Source: Mytilus galloprovincialis (Eukaryota; Mollusca; Bivalvia; Mytilida; Mytilidae). From it: a DNA stretch of 64,000 nucleotides. Each line of letters opens with the position of its first letter. The stretch's first letter is position 1. The notes under the pieces are model-generated. The model made no database searches, was not told the origin of the DNA, and saw only the letters and a program-made list of their open reading frames with translations. The DNA lies in the NCBI RefSeq assembly GCF_965363235.1, contig NC_134840.1, positions 60,444,793 to 60,508,792 of the forward strand. The letters are read 5' to 3'. The position numbers were made by a program, and so were the translations under genes. Positions 34,551 to 45,215 of the stretch are shown in pieces.

Positions 34551-35089
34551 ATTTCTAATAGGACAAATACGGCAATTCTTTTGGATCGAAGGGCTCTAGG
34601 TGGAGGCAAATATTTGCCGTTCCCATAAATTAATGCACTTTTAGATTGGCGTAAAAGAACGGAGCAAACAGAATAAGTGACATGCTCAAACTATTTACAA
34701 TAACGTATTTAGATAGATTTGGATGAATTTTAATGATAATTTACTTATATGTCTTCTATGTATAACAAATGAGCTTATACCACATTTTAGCATTCTTTGT
34801 TTACATTTCCTTGTTGTGAAAATTTTCGGTATCAGAAGCGTGTATTTCCCCGTAAAATGCTTAAATTATTACGTCATCATTCTATGACGTCAGGTTCTTC
34901 ATTCATAAAAATACATATGACGTGGGAGTACAATCCGAACAGCCAATGCAATATATTCATATTTTACCACGGGTGTGTACTCAAAGTGTTTGAAGGACGT
35001 CATGTTAGAATATCTATTATATTATAGGTTTTGTACCTATACCCCCCTTTTTTTCTTGCAACGTACCACAAACTTCAAAAGTATTCCAT
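34551..35089. other. Intergenic, nothing recognised
   Basis: Moderately AT-rich. The 76-codon frame at 34797-35027 shows no domain, splice context or homology that I recognise, so it is not called. Confidence 0.4.
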
Positions 35090-35430
35090 ATAAAAAAGAA
35101 GATGTGATATGATTGCAAATGAGACTACTCTCCAAATGAGACCAACAGAGACTACTCTCCAAATGAGACCAACTGAGACATAAATTAACAATTAAAGGTC
35201 CCGTACCGGCTCCAACAATGAGTAAAATTCATACTGCGTAGTCTTCAATTCCAGAAATGAAAGATGTAAAACAAATGAAAAATCTAACGGCCTGATTAAG
35301 TTACAAAATAAATAAGAAAGAAACAAATATATTATATAGAAACAAACGACAACCACTGCATTACAGTCTCGTGACTTGAGACATACACATATAGAACGTG
35401 GCGGGGTTTAACTTTTTTAGACATGTTTAA
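35090..35430 (+). repeat. SINE-like mussel repeat ('gatgtgatatgattgcaaatgagac')
   Basis: Landmarks in order: 'aagaagatgtgatatgattg', 'gagactactctccaaatgag' (twice, a small duplication), 'ctccaacaatgag', 'taacggcctgattaagtt', 'aacgacaaccactgcattac', 'agaacgtggcggggttt'. Other copies lie at 15640-15945, 52145-52650 and 56935-57245. It is non-coding and of dispersed retroelement type. Confidence 0.65.
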
Positions 35431-35639
35431 ATATTTCTACATATTCCACTCATGGACACAGGTCTGCACATGGAAGGTTCTGCTCAAATCAAACACGTTA
35501 TTTTGAGCACGCAGATTTTTCTTTTCAAGTACAGACAAGGTATTGTAGGAAGTCTCAGGACATTTGTTCCTAAAAATATACCAGCTTCAAACCATCCCTT
35601 TCGATTATTCCAAGATTTAACGGAGATATAATAGGAGAT

Positions 35640-35835
35640 CTAAAAATGGGTATAGATTTAGATTACCTTAGCCGTATTGGCACAACTTTTTGGAATTTTG
35701 GATCCTCAATGCTCTTCAACTTTGTACTTGTTTGGCTTTATAAATATTTTAATATGAGCGTCACTGATGAGTCTTATGTAGACGAAAGACGTGTCTGGCG
35801 TACTAAATTATAATCCTGGTACCTTTGATAACTAT
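35640..35835 (+). mobile_element. Short retroelement carrying a hammerhead ribozyme core
   Basis: The stretch from 'ttagccgtattggcacaact' to 'taatcctggtacctttgata' is one I know as a frequent short repeat of mussel DNA. Its boundaries here are approximate. It contains the hammerhead-like segment at 35758-35801. Metazoan retrozymes and Penelope-like elements are known to carry such ribozymes; which of these it belongs to is not decided. Confidence 0.6.
35758..35801 (+). ncRNA. Hammerhead ribozyme core (type I-like), probably decayed
   Basis: Stem I is gcgtca (35758-35763) with tggcgt (35796-35801), five or six pairs including G-U. The conserved CTGATGA is 35764-35770, stem II is gtc/gac (35771-35773, 35781-35783) closing a 7-nt loop, and GAAA is 35784-35787. 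Stem III is very short (a-gac/gtgt), and the cleavage triplet GTC-type site ends at C35795. All core residues are present. Stem III has one clear mismatch here, where a palindromic acgcgcgt would be expected. Short stem III hammerheads often act as dimers. Confidence 0.6.
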
Positions 35836-35989
35836 TTAGGAAGGTGTGATGACATCCTTATATGCTTGTCTGCAAAATGCTTTGGAAACATTATACGGGA
35901 CGTACACACTATCTTGAATTTACTCAATTTCATTGTTGGCAACACTTATTAGATTAAACTGTTGGCACCATAACCCCCAAAATGAATTC

Positions 35990-36690
35990 AAACCTTCTAC
36001 TTGTGGTATTAACATTGTGGTACAATATCAGAGCAATTAAAATACTTATACACAATTTATTATCCTGAAAGTAGAAAAATGCTTGTTTTGGGCCCCTATT
36101 TGGGCCTTTATTCCTAAACGGTAGGGATCATCATCCCAAAAATCATTCCCAACATTTCTTTCGAGGTATTGAACCTACTCATTAAATTTTATAGAGATCA
36201 ATTTGGTAAAACTAAAGTTATTGTCTGGAAACCAAATGTGTCTTCGGACGACGACACAGACGACTATGCAGACAACATCATACCATTATACGACTAAATT
36301 TTTTTTGCGGTCGTATCAAAAACAAAACAAGGTGTTTTTTTAGTTGTAAAGTTGCCCTTGCACTTTGGATAGATAAAATATGAGCAATATGGGGGACATT
36401 GGAACTCTGTTCTTTTGATTTTTTTTTATGAAGCGAACCTCTTTAATATCTTATTACAGAATATTTTTTTATATTGAACCATAATAAATAAATGTCAAAT
36501 TTCAAGATTTTCATTTCTTTAACCACATTCTTTTCGTGTCAGAAATCTATTCTGTGTCAAGTATTTAAACACAATCAAAATTAAGAACTGTATTAAAGCT
36601 TGAATGTAGTGTCTATACTTGTCCTAAGTGTTTAGGATTTCAACCCTGCTGTTGTATCAAGCTGTGCCCAGCAGAGCATTTTATTTCATT
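35990..36690. repeat. Fragments of the TACGACCGCA element, both ends
   Basis: Reading backward, 'ttttgcggtcgtatcaaaaa' near 36305-36325 and 'cggacgacgacacagacgac' match the left end reversed. 36525-36680 ('cgtgtcagaaatctattctgtgtcaa', 'ttcaaccctgctgttgtatcaagctg') matches the right end forward. So two rearranged pieces adjoin. Confidence 0.55.
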
Positions 36691-37129
36691 ATATATTTTT
36701 TTATCTCATGTCTAGTATAAAGCAAATGACCAATCTGTTTGCTTCAAAATTAACAATTTTTTTTTGTTGATTAGCCAAATAATACACGTGGAGGATGAAA
36801 GAACAGAATTTTTATACACAAAAAAAAAGTATATTTAAAAATAAAGTTGTTGGTATCATTCAAATCAAATATAATTTAAGCTTTTTGGTCTAGTTTTTGC
36901 ACAATACTGCTTGTCAATAAAATAAAAGATAACTTAAACTGCTTCATGGTCTAGTTCTTGCACATTACTGCTTGTGTCATTTTTGTTTTAAACCTTTATA
37001 ATGAACCAATTTATAAACATACTAATAAATAATTTAACTATTGAGCATATTGTGTTAAACAAATACTAATAATAATCTATAAAGGTTGCAGGAACATTAT
37101 GTTTGTATAGTTAGTTGATCTTAGTTGAA
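36691..37129. other. Upstream of TRIM-like gene, short tandem duplication
   Basis: 'tggtctagtt.ttgcaca.tactgcttgt' occurs at about 36890 and 36950 (about 65-bp spacing). The pyrimidine-poor 'aaaggttgcag' at 37081-37091 could be a splice acceptor for a 5' UTR exon; no promoter is evident. Confidence 0.4.
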
Positions 37130-38776
37130 ATGGGCACTGCAGGTTCAGTCCAGAGCTGTCAGGTCCCGGTTGGATGTCAACTTTGTCAAGGTCAAAATAG
37201 TATTCAGTGGAAATGTTTGAACTGTCAGTTTTTAATGTGCACTAGTTGTAAAGAAGACATTCATCTTAGGATTGCTAAGGATCATAAAATCATTAACATT
37301 AAGGATATAGAATTAGATTCTGATGAAAGTTTTAACTTTAGTGACACGCATTGTAATGAACATTCTAGTCAGGTTTGCTGCTCGTACTGCAGTACTTGTA
37401 AAAAAGGTGTCTGTTTGAAATGTGTTATGACAGTACATAATGGAAATAAGTTTGTAGATGAAGAAGAATTTCTAAGTAAAAAGAATAAGTTGTGGGAGGG
37501 GGAAAAAAGTGCTGAGAAAAAAATAGATGAACTGGTTGAGACAGAATCAAAACTGAGAGAAATCAAAGAATCAGAGGAAACCATGTGTCATAAAACAAAA
37601 CAAGTTATTCAGGAAAAAACAACACGAGATTTGGGTAGGGTTTCTAGGATACTCTTAAGTTTGGATGAAAAAATGCATTCAGTGAATCAGACAATTGATA
37701 AAGAATTTAAAAACATTGACCCTGAAAGATTAAGGTTTCAAGCAGATGAGAAGGGTGCAGACATAATCAAAACTTCTAAATCATTCAGTTTTGTACCAAT
37801 TAATTCAAACTTTGTTTCTATTACAAAATTAAGCAAAAAAGGACATATCAGTAATGTATTTACAGTTGATCACATGAGAAAAATGAAAGATTCAGGAGCA
37901 CAAATCCAATTCAGATTAACCAAACAGTATATTACAGAGATCCGGAAAGTTAATTTCTTAAGCGTGTTAGCTGACCAAATTCTATTAATTTCTGACAGTA
38001 GAACGAAATTACTGCAGCATGTGAAAATAAATGGAGGCAGTTTACAAGTGTTATCTAACTTTCCTATCAGGATGCAAAGCATGTCAGTCAGTCCGTTAGG
38101 TGACATACTTTTGTCATGTTCTAAGACACAACTTATGAAATTGAATATTGAGAAAAGAGTGATAACCATTTCAGCATACAATGTAGATCCTTTGGAGACA
38201 TGTGGTATACATGTTACTAAAGATCAGAAAGTCATCATAGGAGCCAAATCACCAGGTGGACATAAATTTCCTGTTACAGGAAGACGTGTTGTGATAGTCA
38301 TGGACAATAAAGGAAAATATTTGAAAGAGTATGAATATGACAGAAATAAGAGACCATTATTTTCATACCCTCGTTCTATTACCAGTACCAATACTGGTAA
38401 TATCTTTGTGGTGGACAGGGTTGATGATGAGAGTCGCGGTAGAGTAGTTGTGTTAGGACATGGAGGAGAGGTCATAAAGATCTACTCCGGTAATCCTGAT
38501 TTCAATGCTGAAAGAAAAGCATTCAGACCGGCAGATATACTAACACTGTCTTCAGATAGAATTATTGTAACAGATATGGACAATGATTCATTGCATATTC
38601 TAAATAACGACGGACAATTAATAACCCTCTACAATCTCTTGGACATAGGAATCAACCATCCATATTCTCTGGCCATGTCTTCATCAGGACATGTGTTTTT
38701 AGGATGTTCCTGTAAACAAGGAAGTCCAGACACCTATAAGGCCAAAATTTTTGAATTGAAATACTTTGAAATTTAA
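37130..38776 (+). CDS. TRIM-like protein: two B-boxes, coiled coil, C-terminal propeller, no RING
   Basis: A single-exon open frame; the ATG at 37130 (context ttgaaATGG) is preferred over an upstream in-frame TTG, giving 548 residues. The first B-box-like finger (Cys16-x2-Cys19 ... Cys29-x2-Cys32 ... Cys40, His52) lacks a preceding RING. The second B-box is Cys75-x2-His78-x8-Cys87-x2-Cys90-x4-Cys95-x2-Cys98-x4-His103. A charged helical region (about 110-200) fits a coiled coil, and residues about 270-548 show NHL-like blade repeats (SPLGDILLSC, TGNIFVVDR, SSDRIIVTDMDN, SSGHVFLGC). Bivalves have greatly expanded such TRIM56/TRIM71-like genes, many intronless. Without a RING it is unlikely to be a ubiquitin ligase by itself; binding or scaffold roles are likely. 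AATAAA overlaps the stop (38775) and recurs at 38784. Confidence 0.85.
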   Translation: MGTAGSVQSCQVPVGCQLCQGQNSIQWKCLNCQFLMCTSCKEDIHLRIAKDHKIINIKDIELDSDESFNFSDTHCNEHSSQVCCSYCSTCKKGVCLKCVMTVHNGNKFVDEEEFLSKKNKLWEGEKSAEKKIDELVETESKLREIKESEETMCHKTKQVIQEKTTRDLGRVSRILLSLDEKMHSVNQTIDKEFKNIDPERLRFQADEKGADIIKTSKSFSFVPINSNFVSITKLSKKGHISNVFTVDHMRKMKDSGAQIQFRLTKQYITEIRKVNFLSVLADQILLISDSRTKLLQHVKINGGSLQVLSNFPIRMQSMSVSPLGDILLSCSKTQLMKLNIEKRVITISAYNVDPLETCGIHVTKDQKVIIGAKSPGGHKFPVTGRRVVIVMDNKGKYLKEYEYDRNKRPLFSYPRSITSTNTGNIFVVDRVDDESRGRVVVLGHGGEVIKIYSGNPDFNAERKAFRPADILTLSSDRIIVTDMDNDSLHILNNDGQLITLYNLLDIGINHPYSLAMSSSGHVFLGCSCKQGSPDTYKAKIFELKYFEI

Positions 38777-39279
38777 TAAATTGAATAAAGAACAAATCTA
38801 ATACAAGTTCCCTAGAGTATCACCAGCCCAGTAGCCAGCTCTTCAGTACTGATAACTTCATAATGGAACTAATTAATTTGTGTTTGTTTTATTGTTGATT
38901 GATGTTATGACCTTAGGGCAATAACAAATCATCAGAAAATTACTTGGTTGTTTTATTTCATTCACCAAATGGGACAGTAAAGTTAAAAAAATTCTAGGTT
39001 TTTCCTAAAAAGGTTTTTGACACAAACAAATAAATGTTGATTTAAGCTGGTTATCAAATTAAATTGATTTATATTATTTGTTTCATTAATACCTTTATCT
39101 GTTAAAACTCATTGAAAAAACATATCAAGGCTTGGAACTTTGTATGCAAGATACACAGTTTGTCTATATGAGAACTTAACTCATCAATGGTGCTAGATTC
39201 TTAACAGTTGGGAGGTCAAATCAATTAGGAATATTTATATTTTTTAAATATTATTTTTATCAGGTGCGTTAATGAAGTA
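38777..39279. other. TRIM-like gene 3' flank
   Basis: 'tttgttttattgttgattgatgt' and 'cttagggcaataa' at about 38883-38925 recur at 28205-28255. This may be a shared LINE 3' tail or shared 3' UTR sequence. Otherwise plain AT-rich DNA. Confidence 0.45.
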
Positions 39280-39359
39280 GTAAAACAATTAGGGCTGTCC
39301 ACATATTGAGACCAATACCATACCCATTTTGGCAATTTAGTTGCTGCTTGGAAATTTAC

Positions 39360-40110
39360 ATTTTGAGTATTTTGGCATAGGTTGAAAGGTCAAGGTTCTG
39401 CTTGAACTAATTTTGTCATTTGTCATATTTTGTCAATCCAAGTGCTACACTACAAAAGTAATGCACTATGCACAAATCAGACAGTGTTATACGTGTACTT
39501 TCAGAGGTCTATGTCAGTCAGTATGATGCTTTTTAATATAAAGTTTGGTCAATCTATGTGCTATGATACAAAAGTAATGCATAGAACATATATTAGACAA
39601 AGTTCCACCGTCATATGGGGGTTAAAGGTCATAGTCAGTCAGAGTGATCCCCATAATGTATCACTATATCAATATTGGTCAACATAAGTAATATGGTACC
39701 AAAGTACACAAATCTGTCAGTTTTATTATTTTAGGGATCAAAGGTCAAAGTCAAGGTCCTAGTGATAAAATTGAGAATAGAAATGGGGAATGTGTCAAAG
39801 AGACAACAACTGGACCAAAGAGCAGAAAAATAGCACAAGGCCACCTAACCTGACTTGGGTATATGACACCCCACTTCACATGATGCAACTCCATACCAAG
39901 TTTGGTTAACCTAAGATTAATGGTAACAAAAAAATGATTTGGACAGACAAGGATTTACTTAAATAGGGGTCAAATGTCAAAATCAAGGTCAGAGTTACTA
40001 GACTTTGGCATATGGACACCAAAGGCAAAGATGCAATTACATACCAAGTTAGATCAACCTAAGTTCAATGGTACTACAGTTATGCACTGGACACAAAGTT
40101 AGACAGACAG
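39360..40110 (+). repeat. Diverged tandem repeat (about 120-bp units)
   Basis: 'accaagttt/aagtttggtcaa(c/t)(c/t)taag', 'atggtac.aaagtaatgca' and 'aggtcaaagtcaaggtc' recur several times in order. A SINE-like fragment ('aatggggaatgtgtcaaaga') interrupts it at about 39778-39845. Confidence 0.6.
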
Positions 40111-41590
40111 ACTAAAAAGGTGATTTCTATATACCCCTAAACTTTGTTTCCGGTGGTATAAAGTGTGAGAGAAGATACCAAAGGGATCATGCATTACAAG
40201 AAGAATTCTGTCATCTTTTGAGAAAGTTGATTGCTTTACAGTCGTGTTAAGTAATTTTCCTTGAATGATACAAGTTCTATGCCATCATATTTGAAAACTC
40301 ATTTATTCATATGTTCTCAAAAGTCTCATATGTTTAGTAAGATTAATTTTGTGATACCCTTTCAGTTATAGCCAGGCGGAAACCAAGTTGAAAAAGAACA
40401 AAAGAATCGAAGCTCTTTGTTAGAGAAGGCGATAAATGCTTACTGTAATGTTTACTTTAGTAACCAACATTTTAAAAGTTAATAGAAACGAATAAAATGA
40501 CAATTTTCTTCTCAATTATGAAGTGTTTTATTTTAAAAACACCATTTGCATAAGTTTTCAATTTATCTGTTACATAGTAATGCAGAACAATTAGATATCA
40601 AGTCGACGACATGGGTATCTACAAAGTTGGATGTAGAAAATGCATAACCTCTGATTCAATTTTTTTTACCACGGACGGAGAACATATCAATCTATTAGTT
40701 CAGTATTTTTCGTGTCTACTTCTTTTATGTGACTCAAGAAAAAATTCCAAAAAATGAGTAACAATTGTATCGAAAAGAGAAAATGGAGTGCACCTTTTTA
40801 TGTGAGGGCATGTTTGAGGTGTATATTTTGTCTTTAAAACGTACAAATCAAGAGTATTTGATATATTATCTCGCTTCAGATTCTATCATTTTTATATATC
40901 AAAGCTACAAGTTGACTTTATAACATAAAAGTACGAAAAGATGTAATATATGGGTCAAGTGAAATACCTATCTAATGAATCACAAAAACAGTAGGTGTGT
41001 TAGAATAGCTATTTTTTTAATAAAAGTACTTGACAACAGTCTATTAAGTTGGATGATGAAAATGCATATCTTTGAAAAAATATAATTTATTATGTGTGAT
41101 AACTAGAGTTTATAATCTACAACCACTGAAAATTTTAAATATGCCCTTCCACGAAATATTTACTTGGGATTTTTTTTAAAAATATTTAAGAATTTTTGAA
41201 AATTCCACCTGACAACCAATCAGACAATATTTTTACGTTGAATCAATGCAGACAAGATCACTTACTGATGCTCATTAGCTAGTACCGATACATTAGTCTT
41301 TTAAAATACAACTGACATTTATAAGGATCTTAATGGTGCTATGTTGATAAATTTATCAGTTTTCAAGAGCAAAATTGGCAGGGCGTCATCCCTACAATGG
41401 CTTCCATTTCTATGATTGTGAAAATGAACTGGTGTAATGGGGAGATAATTTTAACAAGGTAGAATCCTGACTGATAGCTGTCTTTTGTTGCTACATTTCC
41501 TTTTATCCTAGGTCTCAATTGTATTTTACTATAACAAATTACTTATAAATGACTGTCACCATTGTATGGTTCAAATTAAACATGTTATTT
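40111..41590. other. Intergenic, nothing recognised
   Basis: AT-rich. No exon with good borders, RNA gene or known repeat seen on either strand. Confidence 0.4.
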
Positions 41591-42677
41591 AACAAGAGTG
41601 CACACACTGAAATGTCTCGCCTTCTTTACTAATCATTGATATTATGTTGATAGTCCTAAGTATAAAGCGTTATTACAACTGTCACATAAACTTAACATTA
41701 AACAAGATAGTTAAACAAAGACCAATGAACCATGAAAATGAGGTCAAGGTCAGATGAACCATGCCAGGCAGACATGTACAGCTAACAATGCTTCCATACA
41801 ACAAATATAGTTGACCCATTACTTATAGTTTAAGAAAAATAGACCAAAACACAAAAACTTAACACTGTCCAATGAACCGTGCAATTGAGGTCATGGTCAA
41901 ATGAAACCTGCAGGACTGACATATAGATCATAATATATTTCCATACACCAAATATAGTTGACCTTTGGCATATAATATTAGATAAAAAGATCAAAACTTA
42001 AAAACTTAACTTTGACCACTGAACCATGAAAATGAGGTCAAGGTCAGATGACATCTGCCTGCTAGACATGTACACCTTACAATCATTCCATACAACAAAT
42101 ATAGTAGACCTATTGCATAAAGTATGAGAAAAACAGACCAAAACACAAAAAATTTACTATAACCACTGAACCATGAAAATGAGGTCAAGGTCAGATGACA
42201 CCTGCCAGTTGGACATGTACACCTTCAAGTCCTTCCATACACCAAATATACTAGCCCTTTTGCTTATAGTATCTGAGATATGGACTTGACCACCAAAACT
42301 TAACCTTGTTCACTGATCCATGAAATGAGGTCGAGGTCAAGTGAAAACTGTCTGACGGGCATGAGGACCTTGCAAGGTACGCACATACCAAATATAGTTA
42401 TCCTATTACTTATAATAAGAGAGAATTCAACGTTACAAAAATTCTGAACTTTTTTTTCAAGTGGTCACTGAACCATGAAAATGAGGTCAAGGACATTGGA
42501 CATGTGACTGACGGAAACTTCGTAACATGAGGCATCTATATACAAAATATGAAGCATCCAGGTCTTCCACCTTCTAAAATATATAGCTTTTAAGAAGTGA
42601 GCTAACACCGCCGTCGCCGCCGGATCACTATCCCTATGTCGATCTTTCTGCAACAAAAGTTGCAGGCTCGACAAAAA
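41591..42677 (+). repeat. 1.09-kb dispersed repeat made of 147-bp units
   Basis: It begins 'acaagagtgcacacactgaaatg' and ends 'gttgcaggctcgaca'. The anchor 'gaaccatgaaaatgagg' (or close) starts at 41727, 41874, 42021, 42168 and 42315, exactly 147 bp apart each time, then at 42472 (157 bp). Units also share 'gaccaaaacacaaaa' and 'catacaccaaatatag'. Related copies are 28330-29290 and 29395-29720. It is non-coding. Confidence 0.8.
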
Positions 42678-45215
42678 TGGAAACATTACTTTTTATATAT
42701 ATCCAAAACAATTTTATTGTATTAATCAACAGTAATCAAAAATATAGAATATTTAACAATTATTATAATCATAAATAGTGCAAATCATAAATTATAAATT
42801 TCTGATTAAAAATAAACTTGTAAACATACAGTGATGAAATTATTACAAACAATTTCAATAATACAACATTATTAAAACAACTTAATGCTCTGTTATGTCC
42901 AAACCTTAATACTAAATATATCTTATTATATTGAACAAGTATTACAAAATAATTAAAATAAAAAATCATGTAAAAATGGCAAAGGGAGATTGAAATACCT
43001 CTTAAATTTCTTGGAGGTGTATATTCTTCTGATAATAATCATTTTTCAAGAACCCACTGTCAGTTGGTATTGATATAATTTTTTTTACACCTAACCTCTA
43101 AAAATTGAAGGCCAAAAACTAGGAATTAAAATTTTGCATATTTTTTTTAAATACCCATCATTGTTCAGAAGTAAAAATATTGCTTGAATTTGCGTTAACT
43201 GATTGCTATTATGGAATCTGCTCATGCTTCAGAATATTTATGAAAATTTAACACATTAATATTTCTCAAAGCAATTTTTGAAATTTCAGTCCTCTCTTTT
43301 GTCTTATATCTGTGTTGAGACTAACTATGACCCCATAATTGGCCCTAGTTTAAATTCAATCACTCATAGAGAATGTTTTCCAAATATCAATGAACAAATC
43401 ATGGTAATCATGGTAATTATAGACTGACAGCTTAAAGATAATTGCTGTCTTCTGTTCATATTTTTAAATGGTAAAATTATATCAGTTTTGAAAGTTCTCA
43501 TCAAAAATCTAATTGCTGTAATTAAAATTGAAAATTGTTTCTGTTGTAGACAGAAGAAATTTATAAACCTTCTTGAAGTGCTATTTTTATATTGTTGACT
43601 CCTGGGTTCTAAAAAAATTTCCACGGTTCCTTTACTCTGTAGTAGGATATTCTGGTACTTGGTCTAGTAAATACAATTTAGGAGGAAAATCTGCTGTTTT
43701 ATGTTTTCTATTTGAAAAAAAAACCACCTTAGAAAACAGATAATTATCCACCTATATTTGACCTAGCTTGATTGTATTACTTTTGGTTGTTCTTACATGA
43801 CTGAGTTGGTAACCTAATTATATTTTATGGAGTCAAAAGTTGGTATATGAAAATAGTCTATTGAGTAGCCAATATTATTAAGTATTAAGGAATTAATGGT
43901 GTCAGATGTACAGTATTACAAATGTATTTCATACAATTAAAGGAATATATTTCATTATTTCTCAGTGGTATTCTTATACTGGTAATAGTGACCATATGAA
44001 GGTGTTGCATTTTAAGTGCAAGTCTTTGTAAGAATAAGAAAAATTAGTAAAAAAAACAAAACATAGCTGAAAAAAACACCAATCTAACCACCCTATTTTG
44101 AAGGTACCTTCATCCTGAGTTAGAAATGTGACGTCTTTTGTATCAGCATTGTCTGGTAATTATAAAAATAATTAGATACATTTCCATTAGTATGGTTGCA
44201 AATTATAGAGTTATCTCCCCTTAATTGTTGTTTTTCTAATGTAGTTTAACCAAATTATATCTTGAATAACTATAACAGAGAAAGAAAACAAACATTATAT
44301 TCATGCACCATTCTGCATGCTAAACTTAAATCAATATAAAGATGAGAGGGGTTTGTTTCTCATGCTTTCACCACTGTCTAATTCTTAGGCAGATTGGGCA
44401 CTTATACCCAACCCTATCAGAAATTAACCCAAAAAACCCTTGCAAAGACGAATATATGTTGAAAAAAAAATATTCTCATCAACAAATACAATAGCTGGTG
44501 GGACTTTATAAAAACAATTGTAAATAACATCAAAATGTATATCAAAACCATGTCAAGGAATAAAAATATTGGCAGTAAATGTATATAGATTGCAAAAACA
44601 ATACTCAAAGCAGTTAATCATGTCAAAGTCAACAGTACACAAAAATCTATAACAAAATCTACATGCAAGCATATAAGAAATGGTAAGATTCAATTTTATG
44701 CATAATACAGTTTCTATTTTATAATAATGCAAATAAGAAAATCATTTAAAATGAAAGGGGCCACCAAAATCAAAATGCTGTAAATTTACATGCTTTTTAA
44801 AAAAAATTGATAGCTTAACTTGTATTCATCATTTCCTTAAATTGTTATAACTGTACAAAAAAACAAAAATAAATTTTTGGTCTACTATGATGAAGCTGGA
44901 ACTGTATAATAAAAAAATTGAAATTCTTTTTTGGCTACAAAAATTGTGACTTGCAAATGAACATGCCTGTACTAACATTCCTAAATGAAATGAACAGTGA
45001 AAAAATTCTTAATGAAAAAATCATATCCATGTGATTATAACACATTTATAAAATTTTAAGAGAAAAACAGTACAAAATTGGCTATCAACATGAATGGATT
45101 TAATGTCTGATATTATAGTATAACAAATTGAGCAAATCAGGGTTTATCATCTTCAAAATAATTGGAGTATGATTAATTTGCTAAATTGGAATAATATTGG
45201 ATGGTCTTGTAATTC
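42678..45215. other. Intergenic, nothing recognised
   Basis: Very AT-rich. Short frames on both strands have no domain. A weak ATTAAA on the minus strand (45104-45099) may serve the oxidoreductase gene. Confidence 0.45.
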
